This document shows positions 15,990 to 25,486 of a stretch of DNA of 55,742 nt, piece by piece (within the stretch, counting starts at the first letter, position 1; every line of letters begins with the position of its first letter). The notes beneath the pieces were generated by a model. That model worked only from the letters and a program-made list of their open reading frames with translations, was not told the origin of the DNA and searched no databases. This DNA comes from an uncultured Clostridium sp. (lineage in GTDB: Bacteria > Bacillota > Clostridia > Clostridiales > Clostridiaceae): the NCBI GenBank assembly GCA_934746015.1, contig CAKVEW010000019.1:1-55742 (forward strand), read 5' to 3'. Made by a program: the position numbers and the translations under genes.

Positions 15990-18332
15990 ATGGTGTTTGG
16001 TAAAATAAAAGGATATGAAGTAACTAAAAATGAAATTACAATAAATTATGAAAAAATTAAAGCTACTATAAGTATTATTAATGAAGGAGTTGTTAATTTT
16101 TTTGTTCCACTGTATAGAAAAGAAAAAAACTCAAAAGCAGTAGAAGAATTTAATTATAGGAATGTAGATTTCTCCATTGAGGAAGAAGAGAGCAATATCA
16201 TTTTAAAAACAAATAAACTAATAGTAAAAATATATGATGATTTTATAGTTGATATATACGATAAAGATGGAAATGTATTATGCAGAGATTATAGAGGTGA
16301 AAGAAATCCATTTATAAGACGTGGAAATGATTTAACCTTAGTAGAGGAAGAAGGGCATAGTCTTACTGGTCATGAAGAATATAAGATTTTTATTCCAAAG
16401 GTTATGGAAGAAAATATATATTTTTATGGCCTAGGAGAAAGAACAGGTTCACTAAATAAGAAAGGCTATCATTATAGGAATTGGAATACTGATGACCCAA
16501 GTCCTCATGAAGAAACCTTTCAACAGTTATATAAATCAATTCCATTTTTAATTTCTTTAAAGGATGATAATGCCTTTGGTATTTTTTTTGATAATCATTT
16601 TGAAACTCATTTTGATATGGGAAAAGAAAATTCAAATTACTATTATTTTTCAGCAGTAGATGGGAATATTGATTATTACTTTATATATGGCCCAGAGGTT
16701 AAAGAAGTAGTAAATGAATATACAAATTTAACTGGAAAAACTCCTCTTCCTCAAATATGGACATTAGGCTATCAACAATGTAGATGGTCATATTCTCCTA
16801 AGGAAAGAGCTCTAGAAATAGCAAAAGCTTTTAGAGATAAAGGAATCCCATGTGACACATTATATTTAGATATAGATTATATGGATGGCTTTAGAGTATT
16901 TACTTGGGATAATCAAAAATTTGAAAATCCTAAGGATTTCATTGAAGAACTAAAAAAAATGGGCTTTAAAGTAGTAACTATTATAGATCCTGGTGTGAAA
17001 ATAGATAAGGAGTATAGTATATATTCTCAGGGCCTTAAAAATGATTATTTTGCAAAAGATAAAGATGGAATAGTATATAAAAATAAAGTGTGGCCTGGTG
17101 AATCTGTATATCCTGATTTTATGAATTCAAAAGTTAGAAAATGGTGGGCAGATAATCAGAAAATTATGATTGATACAGGTATTTCAGGAATATGGAATGA
17201 TATGAATGAGCCAGCTAGCTTTAATGGACCTTTACCTTATGATGTTATTTTTAACGAAGATGGATTAGAAGTGACTCATAAAGAAATACACAATATATAT
17301 GGGCATATGATGAGTAAAGCTACTTATGAAGGAATAAAAATTGCTACAAATAAGAGACCTTTTGTAATTACAAGAGCATGTTATTCTGGAACTCAAAAAT
17401 ATTCAACTGTTTGGACTGGAGATAATCAAAGTACATGGGAGCACTTAAGAATGTCAATTCCCATGCTGATGAATTTAGGTTTAAGTGGAATGAGCTTTTG
17501 TGGAACAGATGTTGGAGGATTTGGACATGATTGCAATGGAGAACTATTATCTAGGTGGGTCCAAGTAGGTGCATTTACACCATTATTTAGGAATCATTCT
17601 GCAATGAGTACTAGAGATCAAGAACCTTGGGCTTTTGATAAGAAAACTGAAGAAATAAATAAAAAATATATAAAACTTAGATATAAACTAATTCCATATC
17701 TATATGATTTGATGTGGAAAGGTGAAAATACTGGTGCTCCTATTATTAGGCCTCTTCTATTTGAATATCAAGATGATAAGAATACTTATGAAATAAATGA
17801 TGAGTTCCTTTGTGGAGATAGTATCTTAGTGTCACCAGTAATAGAGCAAGGTATGAGACAAAAACTTGTTTACTTACCAAAGGGAAATAGATGGATAGAC
17901 TATTGGACAGGTGAAAATTATAATGGAGGCCAATATATAATAAAGAACTCTCCATTAGATGTTTGTCCTATATTTATAAAAGAATCTTCAATTATTCCAA
18001 TGGGGATTAGTCAAAATTATATAGGTGAAGTAACTAATGATGAACTAATTCTAAATATATACTTAGGAGAAGAGGGAAAAGAGTTTAATTATACCCATTA
18101 TAATGATGATGGTGAAAGCTTTGACTATAAAGAAGGACTTTATAATCAATATGAAATAAAGGTTTCAAATAAGGATACTATAAATATTTGCTTTACAGTA
18201 AGTAAAAATAATTATATTAATAAATATTCTAAGGTTAAATTTATATTAAATAACTTAAAGGAAGAGAAATATATATTTATTAATGGTAAAGAAGTTACCT
18301 TAAATAATAATGTTGTAGAAATTAATATATAA
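15990..18332 (+). CDS. alpha-glucosidase, GH31 family
   Basis: Hydrolyses alpha-glucosidic linkages with a retaining mechanism. It is 780 aa with no signal peptide, so it acts in the cytosol on imported oligosaccharides. The catalytic nucleophile is Asp404 in GIWNDMNEPASF; the substrate-pocket motif is CGTDVGGFGHDCNGELLSRW followed by FRNHSA; RWSYSPKERALEIA and LDIDYMDGF are further GH31 landmarks. AGAGGTG lies upstream; the ATG at 15990 or the GTG at 15993 could initiate. It stands alone and ends in a terminator. It may complement the alpha-glucoside PTS pathway for unphosphorylated substrates. Confidence 0.92.
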   Translation: MVFGKIKGYEVTKNEITINYEKIKATISIINEGVVNFFVPLYRKEKNSKAVEEFNYRNVDFSIEEEESNIILKTNKLIVKIYDDFIVDIYDKDGNVLCRDYRGERNPFIRRGNDLTLVEEEGHSLTGHEEYKIFIPKVMEENIYFYGLGERTGSLNKKGYHYRNWNTDDPSPHEETFQQLYKSIPFLISLKDDNAFGIFFDNHFETHFDMGKENSNYYYFSAVDGNIDYYFIYGPEVKEVVNEYTNLTGKTPLPQIWTLGYQQCRWSYSPKERALEIAKAFRDKGIPCDTLYLDIDYMDGFRVFTWDNQKFENPKDFIEELKKMGFKVVTIIDPGVKIDKEYSIYSQGLKNDYFAKDKDGIVYKNKVWPGESVYPDFMNSKVRKWWADNQKIMIDTGISGIWNDMNEPASFNGPLPYDVIFNEDGLEVTHKEIHNIYGHMMSKATYEGIKIATNKRPFVITRACYSGTQKYSTVWTGDNQSTWEHLRMSIPMLMNLGLSGMSFCGTDVGGFGHDCNGELLSRWVQVGAFTPLFRNHSAMSTRDQEPWAFDKKTEEINKKYIKLRYKLIPYLYDLMWKGENTGAPIIRPLLFEYQDDKNTYEINDEFLCGDSILVSPVIEQGMRQKLVYLPKGNRWIDYWTGENYNGGQYIIKNSPLDVCPIFIKESSIIPMGISQNYIGEVTNDELILNIYLGEEGKEFNYTHYNDDGESFDYKEGLYNQYEIKVSNKDTINICFTVSKNNYINKYSKVKFILNNLKEEKYIFINGKEVTLNNNVVEINI

Positions 18333-18338
18333 GAAATT

Positions 18339-18375
18339 AATGCTAGTAGAACAAAAAGACTACTAGCATTTACTT
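18339..18375 (+). terminator. rho-independent terminator
   Basis: AATGCTAGTAG (18339-18349) pairs perfectly with CTACTAGCATT (18360-18370), followed by a weak T-rich run. Confidence 0.75.
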
Positions 18376-18481
18376 ATTTAAAGTGAATAATAAAAATCAA
18401 TATTATTTAACGAATTCAGCTACATCATTAAAATTTCCTGTAAAAATATTATATATATTAAATAAATATTTTACAGGATAG

Positions 18482-18535
18482 TTGACTTAAATATTGAAAA
18501 GGTATAAGATTAATTTAATTGTATACAATTAAATT
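18482..18535 (+). promoter_or_regulatory. peroxidase operon promoter with OhrR-type operator
   Basis: TTGACT (18482-18487), 17 bp and TAAGAT (18505-18510) form a good promoter. Immediately downstream lies a perfect 24-bp palindrome (18512-18535) centred on AATTGTATACAATT. The half-site AATTGTA/TACAATT is that reported for Bacillus OhrR, and an OhrR homologue is encoded at 19708. The palindrome covers the transcription start, fitting repression. A separate inverted repeat, TCCTGTAAAA (from 18436) with its complement ending at 18478, abuts the -35. Confidence 0.7.
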
Positions 18536-18565
18536 TAAAAAAATATATAAGTGGAGGAAAGTCAA

Positions 18566-19111
18566 ATGAATTTTTATGATTTTAAAGCAAATAATATCGA
18601 TGGAAAAGAAGTAAATATGAGTGATTACAAAGGTAAAGTACTTTTAGTTGTTAATACAGCAAGTAAATGTGGTTTTACTCCTCAATATGCTGATTTAGAA
18701 AAGTTATATAAGAAATTTAATGAAAGTGGATTAGAAATATTAGGTTTTCCATGTAATCAATTTATGGAACAAGAACCTGGGAATAATAATGAAGTAAAAA
18801 GTTTTTGTGAACTTAATTATGGGGTTACATTTAATTTATTTGAAAAGGTTAATGTAAGAAGCACATCTGCTCATCCAATATTTAAATTTTTATGTAGTGA
18901 AAAACCTTTTGAAGGCTTCGATTTAACTAAGCCAAATGGAAAGTTATTAAATAGCATATTAAATGAAAAATTCCCTGAATATTTAATTGATGATTCTATA
19001 AAATGGAATTTTACAAAGTTCCTTATAGATAGGAATGGAAATGTCATAAAAAGATTTGAACCAACAGTAGATCCTCTAGATATGATTGAAGATATAAAAG
19101 AATTACTTTAA
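18566..19111 (+). CDS. glutathione peroxidase-like thiol peroxidase, long form
   Basis: Reduces hydrogen peroxide or organic hydroperoxides; bacterial members usually take electrons from thioredoxin. The peroxidatic Cys35 is in [31 protein letters not shown] and [13 protein letters not shown] complete the Cys-Gln-Trp-Asn site. At 181 aa it has an extra segment of about 24 residues before KWNFTKF compared with the next gene. A GTG at 18551 contains the GGAGG site, so the ATG at 18566 is the start. First gene of a tandem pair under a promoter with an OhrR-type operator. Confidence 0.92.
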   Translation: MNFYDFKANNIDGKEVNMSDYKGKVLLVVNTASKCGFTPQYADLEKLYKKFNESGLEILGFPCNQFMEQEPGNNNEVKSFCELNYGVTFNLFEKVNVRSTSAHPIFKFLCSEKPFEGFDLTKPNGKLLNSILNEKFPEYLIDDSIKWNFTKFLIDRNGNVIKRFEPTVDPLDMIEDIKELL

Positions 19112-19127
19112 TAGGAGGATACTATTT

Positions 19128-19601
19128 ATGAGTTTTTATGATTATTCCGCAAAAAATATAGATGGAAAAGAAAGATTAATGAGTAATTATTCAGGAAAGG
19201 TTGTTTTAGTTGTTAATACAGCAAGCAAATGTGGTTTTACTCCTCAATTAAAAGATCTTGAAGATATGTATAAAGAATATAAGGATTCAGGTTTAGAAAT
19301 ATTAGGATTTCCCTGCAATCAATTTTTAAATCAAGAGCCTGGAGATAATAATGATGTGAAAAACTTCTGTCAAATTAACTATGGGGTTACATTTGATATG
19401 TTTGAGAAAATAGATGTTAATGGAAACAATACTCATCCAATATATAAATATTTGAAAGATCAAGAAAAGGGATTAGTTACTAAGGATATTAAATGGAACT
19501 TTACAAAATTCCTCATTGATAGAAATGGGAATGTAATAAAAAGATATTCACCAACAACATCTCCTTTAAAAATAAAAGAAGACATAAAAAAAATTCTATA
19601 A
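19128..19601 (+). CDS. glutathione peroxidase-like thiol peroxidase, short form
   Basis: A 157-aa paralogue of the preceding gene, 16 nt downstream with its own AGGAGG. It keeps Cys35 in [24 protein letters not shown] and [13 protein letters not shown], and has the usual compact length of bacterial enzymes. The two proteins differ mainly by the insert before KWNFTKF in the first copy. Tandem duplication suggests specialisation for different peroxides, or simply higher dosage; both are cotranscribed. Confidence 0.92.
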   Translation: MSFYDYSAKNIDGKERLMSNYSGKVVLVVNTASKCGFTPQLKDLEDMYKEYKDSGLEILGFPCNQFLNQEPGDNNDVKNFCQINYGVTFDMFEKIDVNGNNTHPIYKYLKDQEKGLVTKDIKWNFTKFLIDRNGNVIKRYSPTTSPLKIKEDIKKIL

Positions 19602-19627
19602 AAGCAATTATATTTATACAATAGATA

Positions 19628-19684
19628 TTGACATAAATGCTTTAAAAATGTAAAATCAATTTGATTTAATAAAATTAAATTTGA
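19628..19684 (+). promoter_or_regulatory. ohrR promoter and candidate operator
   Basis: TTGACA (19628-19633), 17 bp and TAAAAT (19651-19656) make a strong promoter. TTTAAT-AAA-ATTAAA (19665-19679), within a longer imperfect repeat of ATTTGAT elements, lies at the transcription start and probably mediates autoregulation. It resembles the outer part of the 18512-18535 palindrome but lacks the GTATAC centre. Confidence 0.6.
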
Positions 19685-19707
19685 TACTTATATCGTAGGT
19701 GAAAAAA

Positions 19708-20139
19708 ATGAATGAATATAGTAGTTTAAAGTTAGATAATCAATTATGTTTCTCTTTATATGCTTTATCAAGAGAAATAATCAAATTATATAAGCCTTTA
19801 TTAGACGAATTGAACTTAACGTATACTCAATATATTGTAATGCTTGTATTATGGGAAGAAAATAAAGCTAGTGTAAAGCATATTGGTAACAGATTGCATC
19901 TAGACTCTGGAACTTTAACTCCTTTACTAAAAAAATTAGAAGCTATGGAGCTTATAAAAAGGTATAGAGATAAAAGTGATGATAGAGTTGTTATAGCTGA
20001 ATTAACTGAAAAAGGAGCTTCTCTTCAAGAAAAGGCTAGAGATATTCCAAAGAATGTGCTTTGTAATATTAAACTTACTGCGGAAAAGGCTAGTGAGTTA
20101 AAAAGAAACTTAGATGAAGTACTTGAAAATCTTGAATAA
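19708..20139 (+). CDS. OhrR-type MarR family peroxide sensor
   Basis: Winged-helix repressor that leaves DNA when its N-terminal cysteine is oxidised by organic peroxide. LDNQLCFSLYALSREI places the sensor Cys at position 14 (Cys15 in Bacillus OhrR). TYTQYIVMLVLWE is the OhrR signature with the hydrogen-bonding tyrosines, and LDSGTLTPLLKKLEAMELI is the recognition region. GTG at 19699 overlaps AGGTG, so the ATG at 19708 is the start (143 aa). It has its own promoter and is next to the two peroxidase genes it likely controls. Confidence 0.9.
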   Translation: MNEYSSLKLDNQLCFSLYALSREIIKLYKPLLDELNLTYTQYIVMLVLWEENKASVKHIGNRLHLDSGTLTPLLKKLEAMELIKRYRDKSDDRVVIAELTEKGASLQEKARDIPKNVLCNIKLTAEKASELKRNLDEVLENLE

Positions 20140-20146
20140 ATTTTAA

Positions 20147-20171
20147 GGGCTGTTTTAAACAGCTTTTTTTT
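20147..20171 (+). terminator. rho-independent terminator
   Basis: GGGCTGTT and AACAGC form a short GC-containing stem followed by eight T residues, directly after ohrR. Confidence 0.8.
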
Positions 20172-20248
20172 ATGCAAACAAATTATTGCACAAAATATCA
20201 TACTAGAGTACTATATTAAGTGCTTATTAAAATATCGGAGTGATTATT

Positions 20249-20974
20249 ATGGAAGAAAGATTACAAAAGTATATGGCAAGATGTGGTATAGCATCTAGAC
20301 GTAAGTGTGAAGAAATAATACTTAGTGGAAAAGTAAAAGTAAATGATAAGATTGTAAATGAGCTTGGAGTTAAAATAAATTCAGAAGTGGATGTTATTTC
20401 TTATGATGGTAAAATAATAAAACCAGAGGAAAAGAAGGTTTATATTATGCTTAATAAACCTGAAGGATATATTACCTCTGTAAAGGATGAAAAGGGAAGA
20501 AAAACTATTTTAGATTTAGTTAAAGTTGATGAAAGAATATATCCAATTGGAAGATTAGATTATGATAGTTCAGGACTAATTTTACTAACTAATGATGGTG
20601 AAATATACAATAAAATAATTCATCCAAGAGTTAAAATAGGAAAGAAATATATAGTATTATGTAAAGGTGAATTTACTAAGGAAGAGCTTAGTAGATTTGA
20701 AGATGGTATAGATATTGGTGGATATGTCACTGCAAAGTCTAAAATAGAAATTATTGATAAAGAAAAAGGCAAAAATAATTCTATTAATACCTTAGTGGAA
20801 ATTACTATTCATGAGGGCAAGAATAGGCAAATAAGAAGAATGTGTGAAGCCCTTGGCCACGATGTAATTACTTTAAATAGAATATCTGTTGGTGAAATTA
20901 AATTAGGTTATTTAAAAAAAGGTCAGTGGAGAAACTTAACAGAAAATGAATTAAAGTATTTAAATTCATTATAG
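20249..20974 (+). CDS. pseudouridine synthase, RsuA/RluB family
   Basis: Makes pseudouridine in rRNA. Residues 1-60 are an S4 RNA-binding domain (RLQKYMARCGIASRRKCEE); the catalytic domain has GRLDYDSSGLILLTNDG with the active-site Asp and EGKNRQIRRMCEALGHDV near the end. Architecture fits RluB (23S rRNA), though RluE/RsuA cannot be excluded. A GTG at 20240 overlaps GGAGTG; the ATG at 20249 is the start (241 aa). mnmM follows 9 nt later, so the two RNA-modification genes are cotranscribed. Confidence 0.9.
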   Translation: MEERLQKYMARCGIASRRKCEEIILSGKVKVNDKIVNELGVKINSEVDVISYDGKIIKPEEKKVYIMLNKPEGYITSVKDEKGRKTILDLVKVDERIYPIGRLDYDSSGLILLTNDGEIYNKIIHPRVKIGKKYIVLCKGEFTKEELSRFEDGIDIGGYVTAKSKIEIIDKEKGKNNSINTLVEITIHEGKNRQIRRMCEALGHDVITLNRISVGEIKLGYLKKGQWRNLTENELKYLNSL

Positions 20975-20983
20975 AGGTGTATT

Positions 20984-21523
20984 ATGTTTAAGTATGTAGG
21001 TAATATTAGTGACTTATCTCATTATATAATAAAAGATTTTGTTGAAAATAAAGGAGTTGCAATAGATGGGACTCTAGGAAATGGCTATGATACAGATTTT
21101 TTATCTTCCTTATTTAATAAGGTATATGCTTTTGATATTCAAAAAGAAGCTTGTGAAAATTATATAAATAATAAAGGTAATGTTAACATAATAAATGACT
21201 CTCATCATTTGTTTAAGGTTTATGTTAATGAAAAAGTTGATTGTATTATGTATAACTTAGGATTTTTACCTGGTGGAAATAAAGAAATAACAACATTGCA
21301 TAAAACTTCACTAGAAAGTATTAAAGTTGGGCTGGATATATTAAATAGTGGTGGAATCATGACAATTTGTATTTATAGGGGACATGATGAAGGTAAAATA
21401 GAGGAAACTTGCATTTTAGAGTATCTAAAAACTTTACCTAAAAATGAATTTGGAGTTATGGTTCAATCTTATTTAAATAGGCAATATAACTCACCTCTAT
21501 TAGTTGTAATTGAGAAAAAATAG
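20984..21523 (+). CDS. mnmM: tRNA mnm5s2U methyltransferase (YtqB/MnmM family)
   Basis: SAM-dependent methyltransferase of the YtqB family (formerly annotated as putative rRNA methylase). The Bacillus member MnmM methylates nm5s2U to mnm5s2U at the tRNA wobble base. SAM-binding motif I reads AIDGTLGNGYDTDFL, with motif II YAFDIQ; NLGFLPGGNKEITT and IYRGHDEGKIEE are characteristic of the family. 179 aa, as expected. Assignment rests on remembered family motifs, not a search. Confidence 0.8.
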   Translation: MFKYVGNISDLSHYIIKDFVENKGVAIDGTLGNGYDTDFLSSLFNKVYAFDIQKEACENYINNKGNVNIINDSHHLFKVYVNEKVDCIMYNLGFLPGGNKEITTLHKTSLESIKVGLDILNSGGIMTICIYRGHDEGKIEETCILEYLKTLPKNEFGVMVQSYLNRQYNSPLLVVIEKK

Positions 21524-21530
21524 AATTGAC

Positions 21531-21556
21531 AACTTGAAAATATAATTCAAGTTTTT
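21531..21556 (+). terminator. rho-independent terminator
   Basis: AACTTGAA (21531-21538) pairs with TTCAAGTT (21546-21553) followed by T residues, right after mnmM. Confidence 0.75.
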
Positions 21557-21657
21557 ATAGTAATAAACTAACAAAATGAAATAATTATTGATGATTTATT
21601 CAGAAAATGATAATATAGAATTAACAATTTTAGTTTGATTGAAAAGAAGGGATGCGG

Positions 21658-22554
21658 ATGGATACAAATCTTAATGACAACTCAAAAGATTTAATGCGAT
21701 TAATACAATCAAGGTTCCCAAAATTGAGTAAAGGGCAAAAATTAATTGCTGAATATATTTTAAAAAGCTATGATAAAGCAGCTTTTATGACTGCTGCTAA
21801 ACTTGGTGTATCAGTAGGAGTTTCAGAATCAACAGTAGTTAGATTTGCAAATGAACTTGGTTTCTCAGGATACCCTAAGCTTCAAAAAGCTTTGCAAGAA
21901 TTAATTAAAAATAAACTTACAACAGTTCAAAGATTAGAATTATCAAATGATTATATAAGTGAAGGATATGCTCTTAAAGGAGTTCTAAAAGCAGATATGG
22001 AAAATATAAGGGCTACCTTGGAGAAAATTAATTATAATACCTTTGAAGAAGTTGTTAAAAAAATATTCGAAGCAAAAAGAATATACATAATTGGACTTAG
22101 AAGTTCTACAGCTTTAGCAGAATTCTTAGGTTTTTATCTTAATATAATTTTGCAAAATGTAAGAACTGTTGGAAATGGAATATCAGATATTTTTGAACAA
22201 ATGATAAATTTAGAAGAAGGAGATTTAGTTATAGGAATTGGTTTTCCAAGATATGCTTCAAGAACAATTGATGCTCTAGCTTTTGCACAGGATAGAGGTG
22301 CTAATGTTGTAGCTATAACAGATAGTCTTCTATCACCTTTAGCTTCAAAAGCTGATTATTCATTAATTGCACAAAGTAATATGGCTTCCTTTGTTGATTC
22401 TTTAGTAGCTCCATTGTCTGTTATTAATGCATTGATAATAGCTGTAGGAATGAGAGAAAAACAAAGTATAACTACCACTTTTAATAGTTTAGAATCTATT
22501 TGGAGAGAGTATAATGTATATTCTTATAATAACAAAAATGTTGCTGATGATTAA
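21658..22554 (+). CDS. RpiR/MurR family transcriptional regulator
   Basis: Second RpiR-type regulator in the window: an N-terminal helix-turn-helix (GVSVGVSESTVVRFANELGF, about residues 45-65) and a C-terminal SIS domain (about 125-265, with IYIIGLRSSTALAEFLG and VIGIGFPRYASRTIDALA). AAGGG is 6 nt from the ATG at 21658, which is preferred over the ATG at 21652. It is monocistronic, with no sugar genes beside it, so its ligand and targets cannot be read from context. Confidence 0.88.
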   Translation: MDTNLNDNSKDLMRLIQSRFPKLSKGQKLIAEYILKSYDKAAFMTAAKLGVSVGVSESTVVRFANELGFSGYPKLQKALQELIKNKLTTVQRLELSNDYISEGYALKGVLKADMENIRATLEKINYNTFEEVVKKIFEAKRIYIIGLRSSTALAEFLGFYLNIILQNVRTVGNGISDIFEQMINLEEGDLVIGIGFPRYASRTIDALAFAQDRGANVVAITDSLLSPLASKADYSLIAQSNMASFVDSLVAPLSVINALIIAVGMREKQSITTTFNSLESIWREYNVYSYNNKNVADD

Positions 22555-22572
22555 ATATTAAAATGTATAATG

Positions 22573-22596
22573 ACGACCATTACTTGGTCGTTTTTT
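22573..22596 (+). terminator. rho-independent terminator
   Basis: ACGACCA (22573-22579) pairs with TGGTCGT (22585-22591) followed by six T residues. Confidence 0.85.
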
Positions 22597-22669
22597 CATT
22601 TTTAAAAGTTGAATTTAATAATTTTAAATGATATATTTATTAAGATAAAATAATGCTTGGAGGATTATA

Positions 22670-23890
22670 ATGAAAAAGGTTATAGTAATTGGAGCAGGCC
22701 CAGCAGGTATGATGGCGGCTATAACAGCATCAAAAAATAATAAGGTTATTTTACTAGATGGTAATGAAAAGGTTGGAAAAAAACTATTCATTACAGGAAA
22801 GGGTAGATGTAATGTAACAAATAGTAAGGATATATCAGAATTCTTTGACTTTATTCCAGGAAATCCTCATTTTTTATATAGTGCATTATATTCTTACACT
22901 AATGAAGATACAATAAGTTTTTTTGAATCTCAGGGAATAAAGCTAAAAAATGAAAGAGGGGGTAGGATTTTTCCTGCTTCAGATAAATCCTCAGATATAA
23001 TTAAAGGATTAATAAAAGAAATAAATAAAAATAATATAGAACTAAAATTAAATAGTCTAGTTACTAATATTAAATTTACCGACAATTTAATAGAATCTGT
23101 AGAAGTTAATAATGAATATTACATAGATGGAGATCATTTTATTATTGCAACTGGAGGAGTTTCTTATCCTCTAACTGGATCTCGTGGTGATGGTATAAGG
23201 TTTTCAAAATCTCTTGGACATAATATAATAGATTTAAAGCCATCATTAGTTCCAATTGAGTTAAGGGATAATTGGATAAAAGACTTAACAGGTTTGACTC
23301 TTAAAAATATTGAAATATCTCTATTTAATGATACTTCAAAAAAAGCTATATATAAAAATCAAGGTGAGATGTTATTTACAAGTTACGGTTTATCGGGACC
23401 TATTATTTTAAAAGCTTCACGATATATTGAAAAAAATAAAAACTATAACTTACTTATTGATTTAAAACCTGCGCTTACCTATGATGAATTAGATAAAAGA
23501 GTTCAAAAAGACTTTAAAAAATATATAAATAAAAATTTTAAAAACTCTTTGGATGAATTACTACCACAAAAATTAATTCCTATAATTATTTCCTTATCTA
23601 ATATTAACGAAAATAAAAAAGTTAATGAAATAACTAAAGAGGAAAGAAAAAATTTAGTTAATTTAATTAAAGGTTTAAAATTAAGTATAAAGGGATTAAG
23701 ACCAATAGAAGAAGCAATAGTAACCTCAGGAGGAGTAGATACTTTAGAAATAGATCCATCTACTATGAAATCTAAACTAATAGATAATTTATCTTTTGCT
23801 GGAGAAGTAATAGATGTTGATGCTTTCACAGGAGGATATAATGTACAAATTGCATTATCTACTGGCTATTTAGCTGGAAGTAATATATAA
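22670..23890 (+). CDS. FAD-dependent oxidoreductase, HI0933/YhiN family
   Basis: Flavoprotein of unknown substrate. The N-terminal dinucleotide motif is VIVIGAGPAGMMAAI; KVGKKLFITGKGRCNVTNS is diagnostic of the HI0933/YhiN (BaiN-like) family, and the C-terminal VTSGGVDTLEIDPSTMKSK with AFTGGYNVQIALSTGYLAG completes the FAD site. 406 aa, typical. GGAGG lies before the ATG. cmk begins within 80 nt downstream, so it probably heads the cmk-ispH-rpsA transcript. Confidence 0.9.
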   Translation: MKKVIVIGAGPAGMMAAITASKNNKVILLDGNEKVGKKLFITGKGRCNVTNSKDISEFFDFIPGNPHFLYSALYSYTNEDTISFFESQGIKLKNERGGRIFPASDKSSDIIKGLIKEINKNNIELKLNSLVTNIKFTDNLIESVEVNNEYYIDGDHFIIATGGVSYPLTGSRGDGIRFSKSLGHNIIDLKPSLVPIELRDNWIKDLTGLTLKNIEISLFNDTSKKAIYKNQGEMLFTSYGLSGPIILKASRYIEKNKNYNLLIDLKPALTYDELDKRVQKDFKKYINKNFKNSLDELLPQKLIPIIISLSNINENKKVNEITKEERKNLVNLIKGLKLSIKGLRPIEEAIVTSGGVDTLEIDPSTMKSKLIDNLSFAGEVIDVDAFTGGYNVQIALSTGYLAGSNI

Positions 23891-23965
23891 TACTTGTTAA
23901 AAATATATAATAATAATATAATTTATATGAAAATGTTTTTCAAAGACGAAAGGTGGAATACTATT

Positions 23966-24613
23966 TTGAGAATATCAGTTGCTATAGATGGACCAGCTGG
24001 AGCTGGTAAAAGTACAATTGCAAAATTAGTTGCCAAAAATTTTGATCTAATGTATATAAATACAGGTGCAATGTACAGAGCTGTAGCTTTAGTAGCTAAA
24101 GAAAAGAACATAGGGGATACAGATGTTGATGCATTATGTAAAATAATTGATTCTTTTGACATGAAATTTGAAAATGATGATTTGATTTTAAATGGGGAAA
24201 ACATCCAAGAAAAAATTACAATGCCAGAAATAAGTGCTATTGTTTCTAAATATGCTTCAATAAAAGAAGTCAGAAGCAAATTAGTAAAACTTCAAAGGGA
24301 TATGTCAAAAAAATTCGATGTTATTATGGATGGTAGAGATATTGGAACTGTAGTATTAAAGGATTCAAAGTTTAAGTTTTTTCTAACAGCAACTCCAGAA
24401 GCAAGAGCTGAAAGAAGATATAAGGAACTAAAAAATAGAGGGTTATCAGTAGATTATTCTACAATATTAGAAGATATAATAAAAAGGGATTATATTGATA
24501 GCCATAGAGAAATTGACCCGTTAAAAAAAGCAGAAGACGCTATTGAAATAGATACAACTAGTCTTTCAATTGATGAAGTTGTAGAAAAGATATCCCTAAG
24601 TATAAAAAAATAA
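23966..24613 (+). CDS. cmk: cytidylate kinase
   Basis: Phosphorylates CMP and dCMP. The P-loop is DGPAGAGKST and the substrate motif MDGRDIGTVVLKDS; ARAERRYKEL belongs to the lid. The open frame extends to 23894 but has no ribosome binding site there. AGGTGG (23951-23956) is 9 nt from a TTG at 23966, which gives MRISVAIDGPAG, the usual N-terminus, and 215 aa, the usual size. So a TTG start is assigned. Cotranscribed with ispH and rpsA, an arrangement common in clostridia. Confidence 0.93.
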   Translation: MRISVAIDGPAGAGKSTIAKLVAKNFDLMYINTGAMYRAVALVAKEKNIGDTDVDALCKIIDSFDMKFENDDLILNGENIQEKITMPEISAIVSKYASIKEVRSKLVKLQRDMSKKFDVIMDGRDIGTVVLKDSKFKFFLTATPEARAERRYKELKNRGLSVDYSTILEDIIKRDYIDSHREIDPLKKAEDAIEIDTTSLSIDEVVEKISLSIKK

Positions 24614-24637
24614 AAATATAATCTTAGGAGAATTAAT

Positions 24638-25486
24638 ATGAATAAAGTTATTTTAGCTGAAAATGCTGGATTTTGTTTTGGTGTACAAAGAGCTGTTGAA
24701 GAAGCTCTAAAGGTAAAAAAACAATATGATAAAAAGATTTATACATTAGGACCTCTAATACATAATAATGATGTTGTTATGTATTTAGAAGAAAATGATA
24801 TTTATGCAATTGATTATAGTGAAATTGATAAATTAAATGAAGGTGATGTAATAGTAATTAGATCTCATGGAGTGTCTAAAGAAGTTGCTGAAAGCCTTGA
24901 AGCAAAAGGATTAATAGTTGTAAATGCAACATGTCCATATGTTACTAATATACACAAGAAAGTTAATAAGTACTCAGATTTAGGGTATAACATTGTGATT
25001 CTAGGCGATAACAAACATCCAGAAGTTATTGGTATTAATGGATGGTGTAATAATAGTGCTATTATCACTAAAGATGGTACTTTCGAAGAAAAATTACCCA
25101 AAAAAATATGTGTTGTATCTCAAACTACAGAAAAAGAAGAAACATGGAAAAAAACAGTAAGTAATTTATCTTCTAGTTCAAAAGAGTTATTAGCATTTAA
25201 TACAATTTGTTCTGCAACAGAAGTAAGACAAAAAAGTGCTAATGAACTATCTAGAACTGTAGACACTATGATTGTTGTTGGTGGTAAAAATAGTTCTAAT
25301 ACAACTAAACTTTATCAAATATCAAAGGATAATTGTCCTAATACAATTCACATTGAGAATTCAAAAGAACTTACAAAGGAATTCATTGAAAGTAATAAAG
25401 GAAAAACTGTTGGGATTACTGCTGGTGCATCTACTCCTGACTGGATAATAAAAGAAGTAATCAATATTATGGAGGGAATAAACTAA
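24638..25486 (+). CDS. ispH: 4-hydroxy-3-methylbut-2-enyl diphosphate reductase
   Basis: Last enzyme of the MEP isoprenoid pathway, with a [4Fe-4S] cluster. The three cluster cysteines are Cys13 (AENAGFCFGV), Cys99 (NATCPYVTNIH) and Cys191 (NTICSATEVRQ). The 282-aa length fits the free-standing enzyme. In several clostridia this domain is fused to ribosomal protein S1; here a TAA stop ends it and the S1 gene's ATG is the very next base, so the proteins are separate but translationally adjacent. Confidence 0.95.
   Translation: MNKVILAENAGFCFGVQRAVEEALKVKKQYDKKIYTLGPLIHNNDVVMYLEENDIYAIDYSEIDKLNEGDVIVIRSHGVSKEVAESLEAKGLIVVNATCPYVTNIHKKVNKYSDLGYNIVILGDNKHPEVIGINGWCNNSAIITKDGTFEEKLPKKICVVSQTTEKEETWKKTVSNLSSSSKELLAFNTICSATEVRQKSANELSRTVDTMIVVGGKNSSNTTKLYQISKDNCPNTIHIENSKELTKEFIESNKGKTVGITAGASTPDWIIKEVINIMEGIN

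Noticed and set aside
23894..23965. N-terminal extension of cytidylate kinase
   Set aside because: No ribosome binding site before 23894, and the TTG at 23966 with AGGTGG gives the normal cmk N-terminus.
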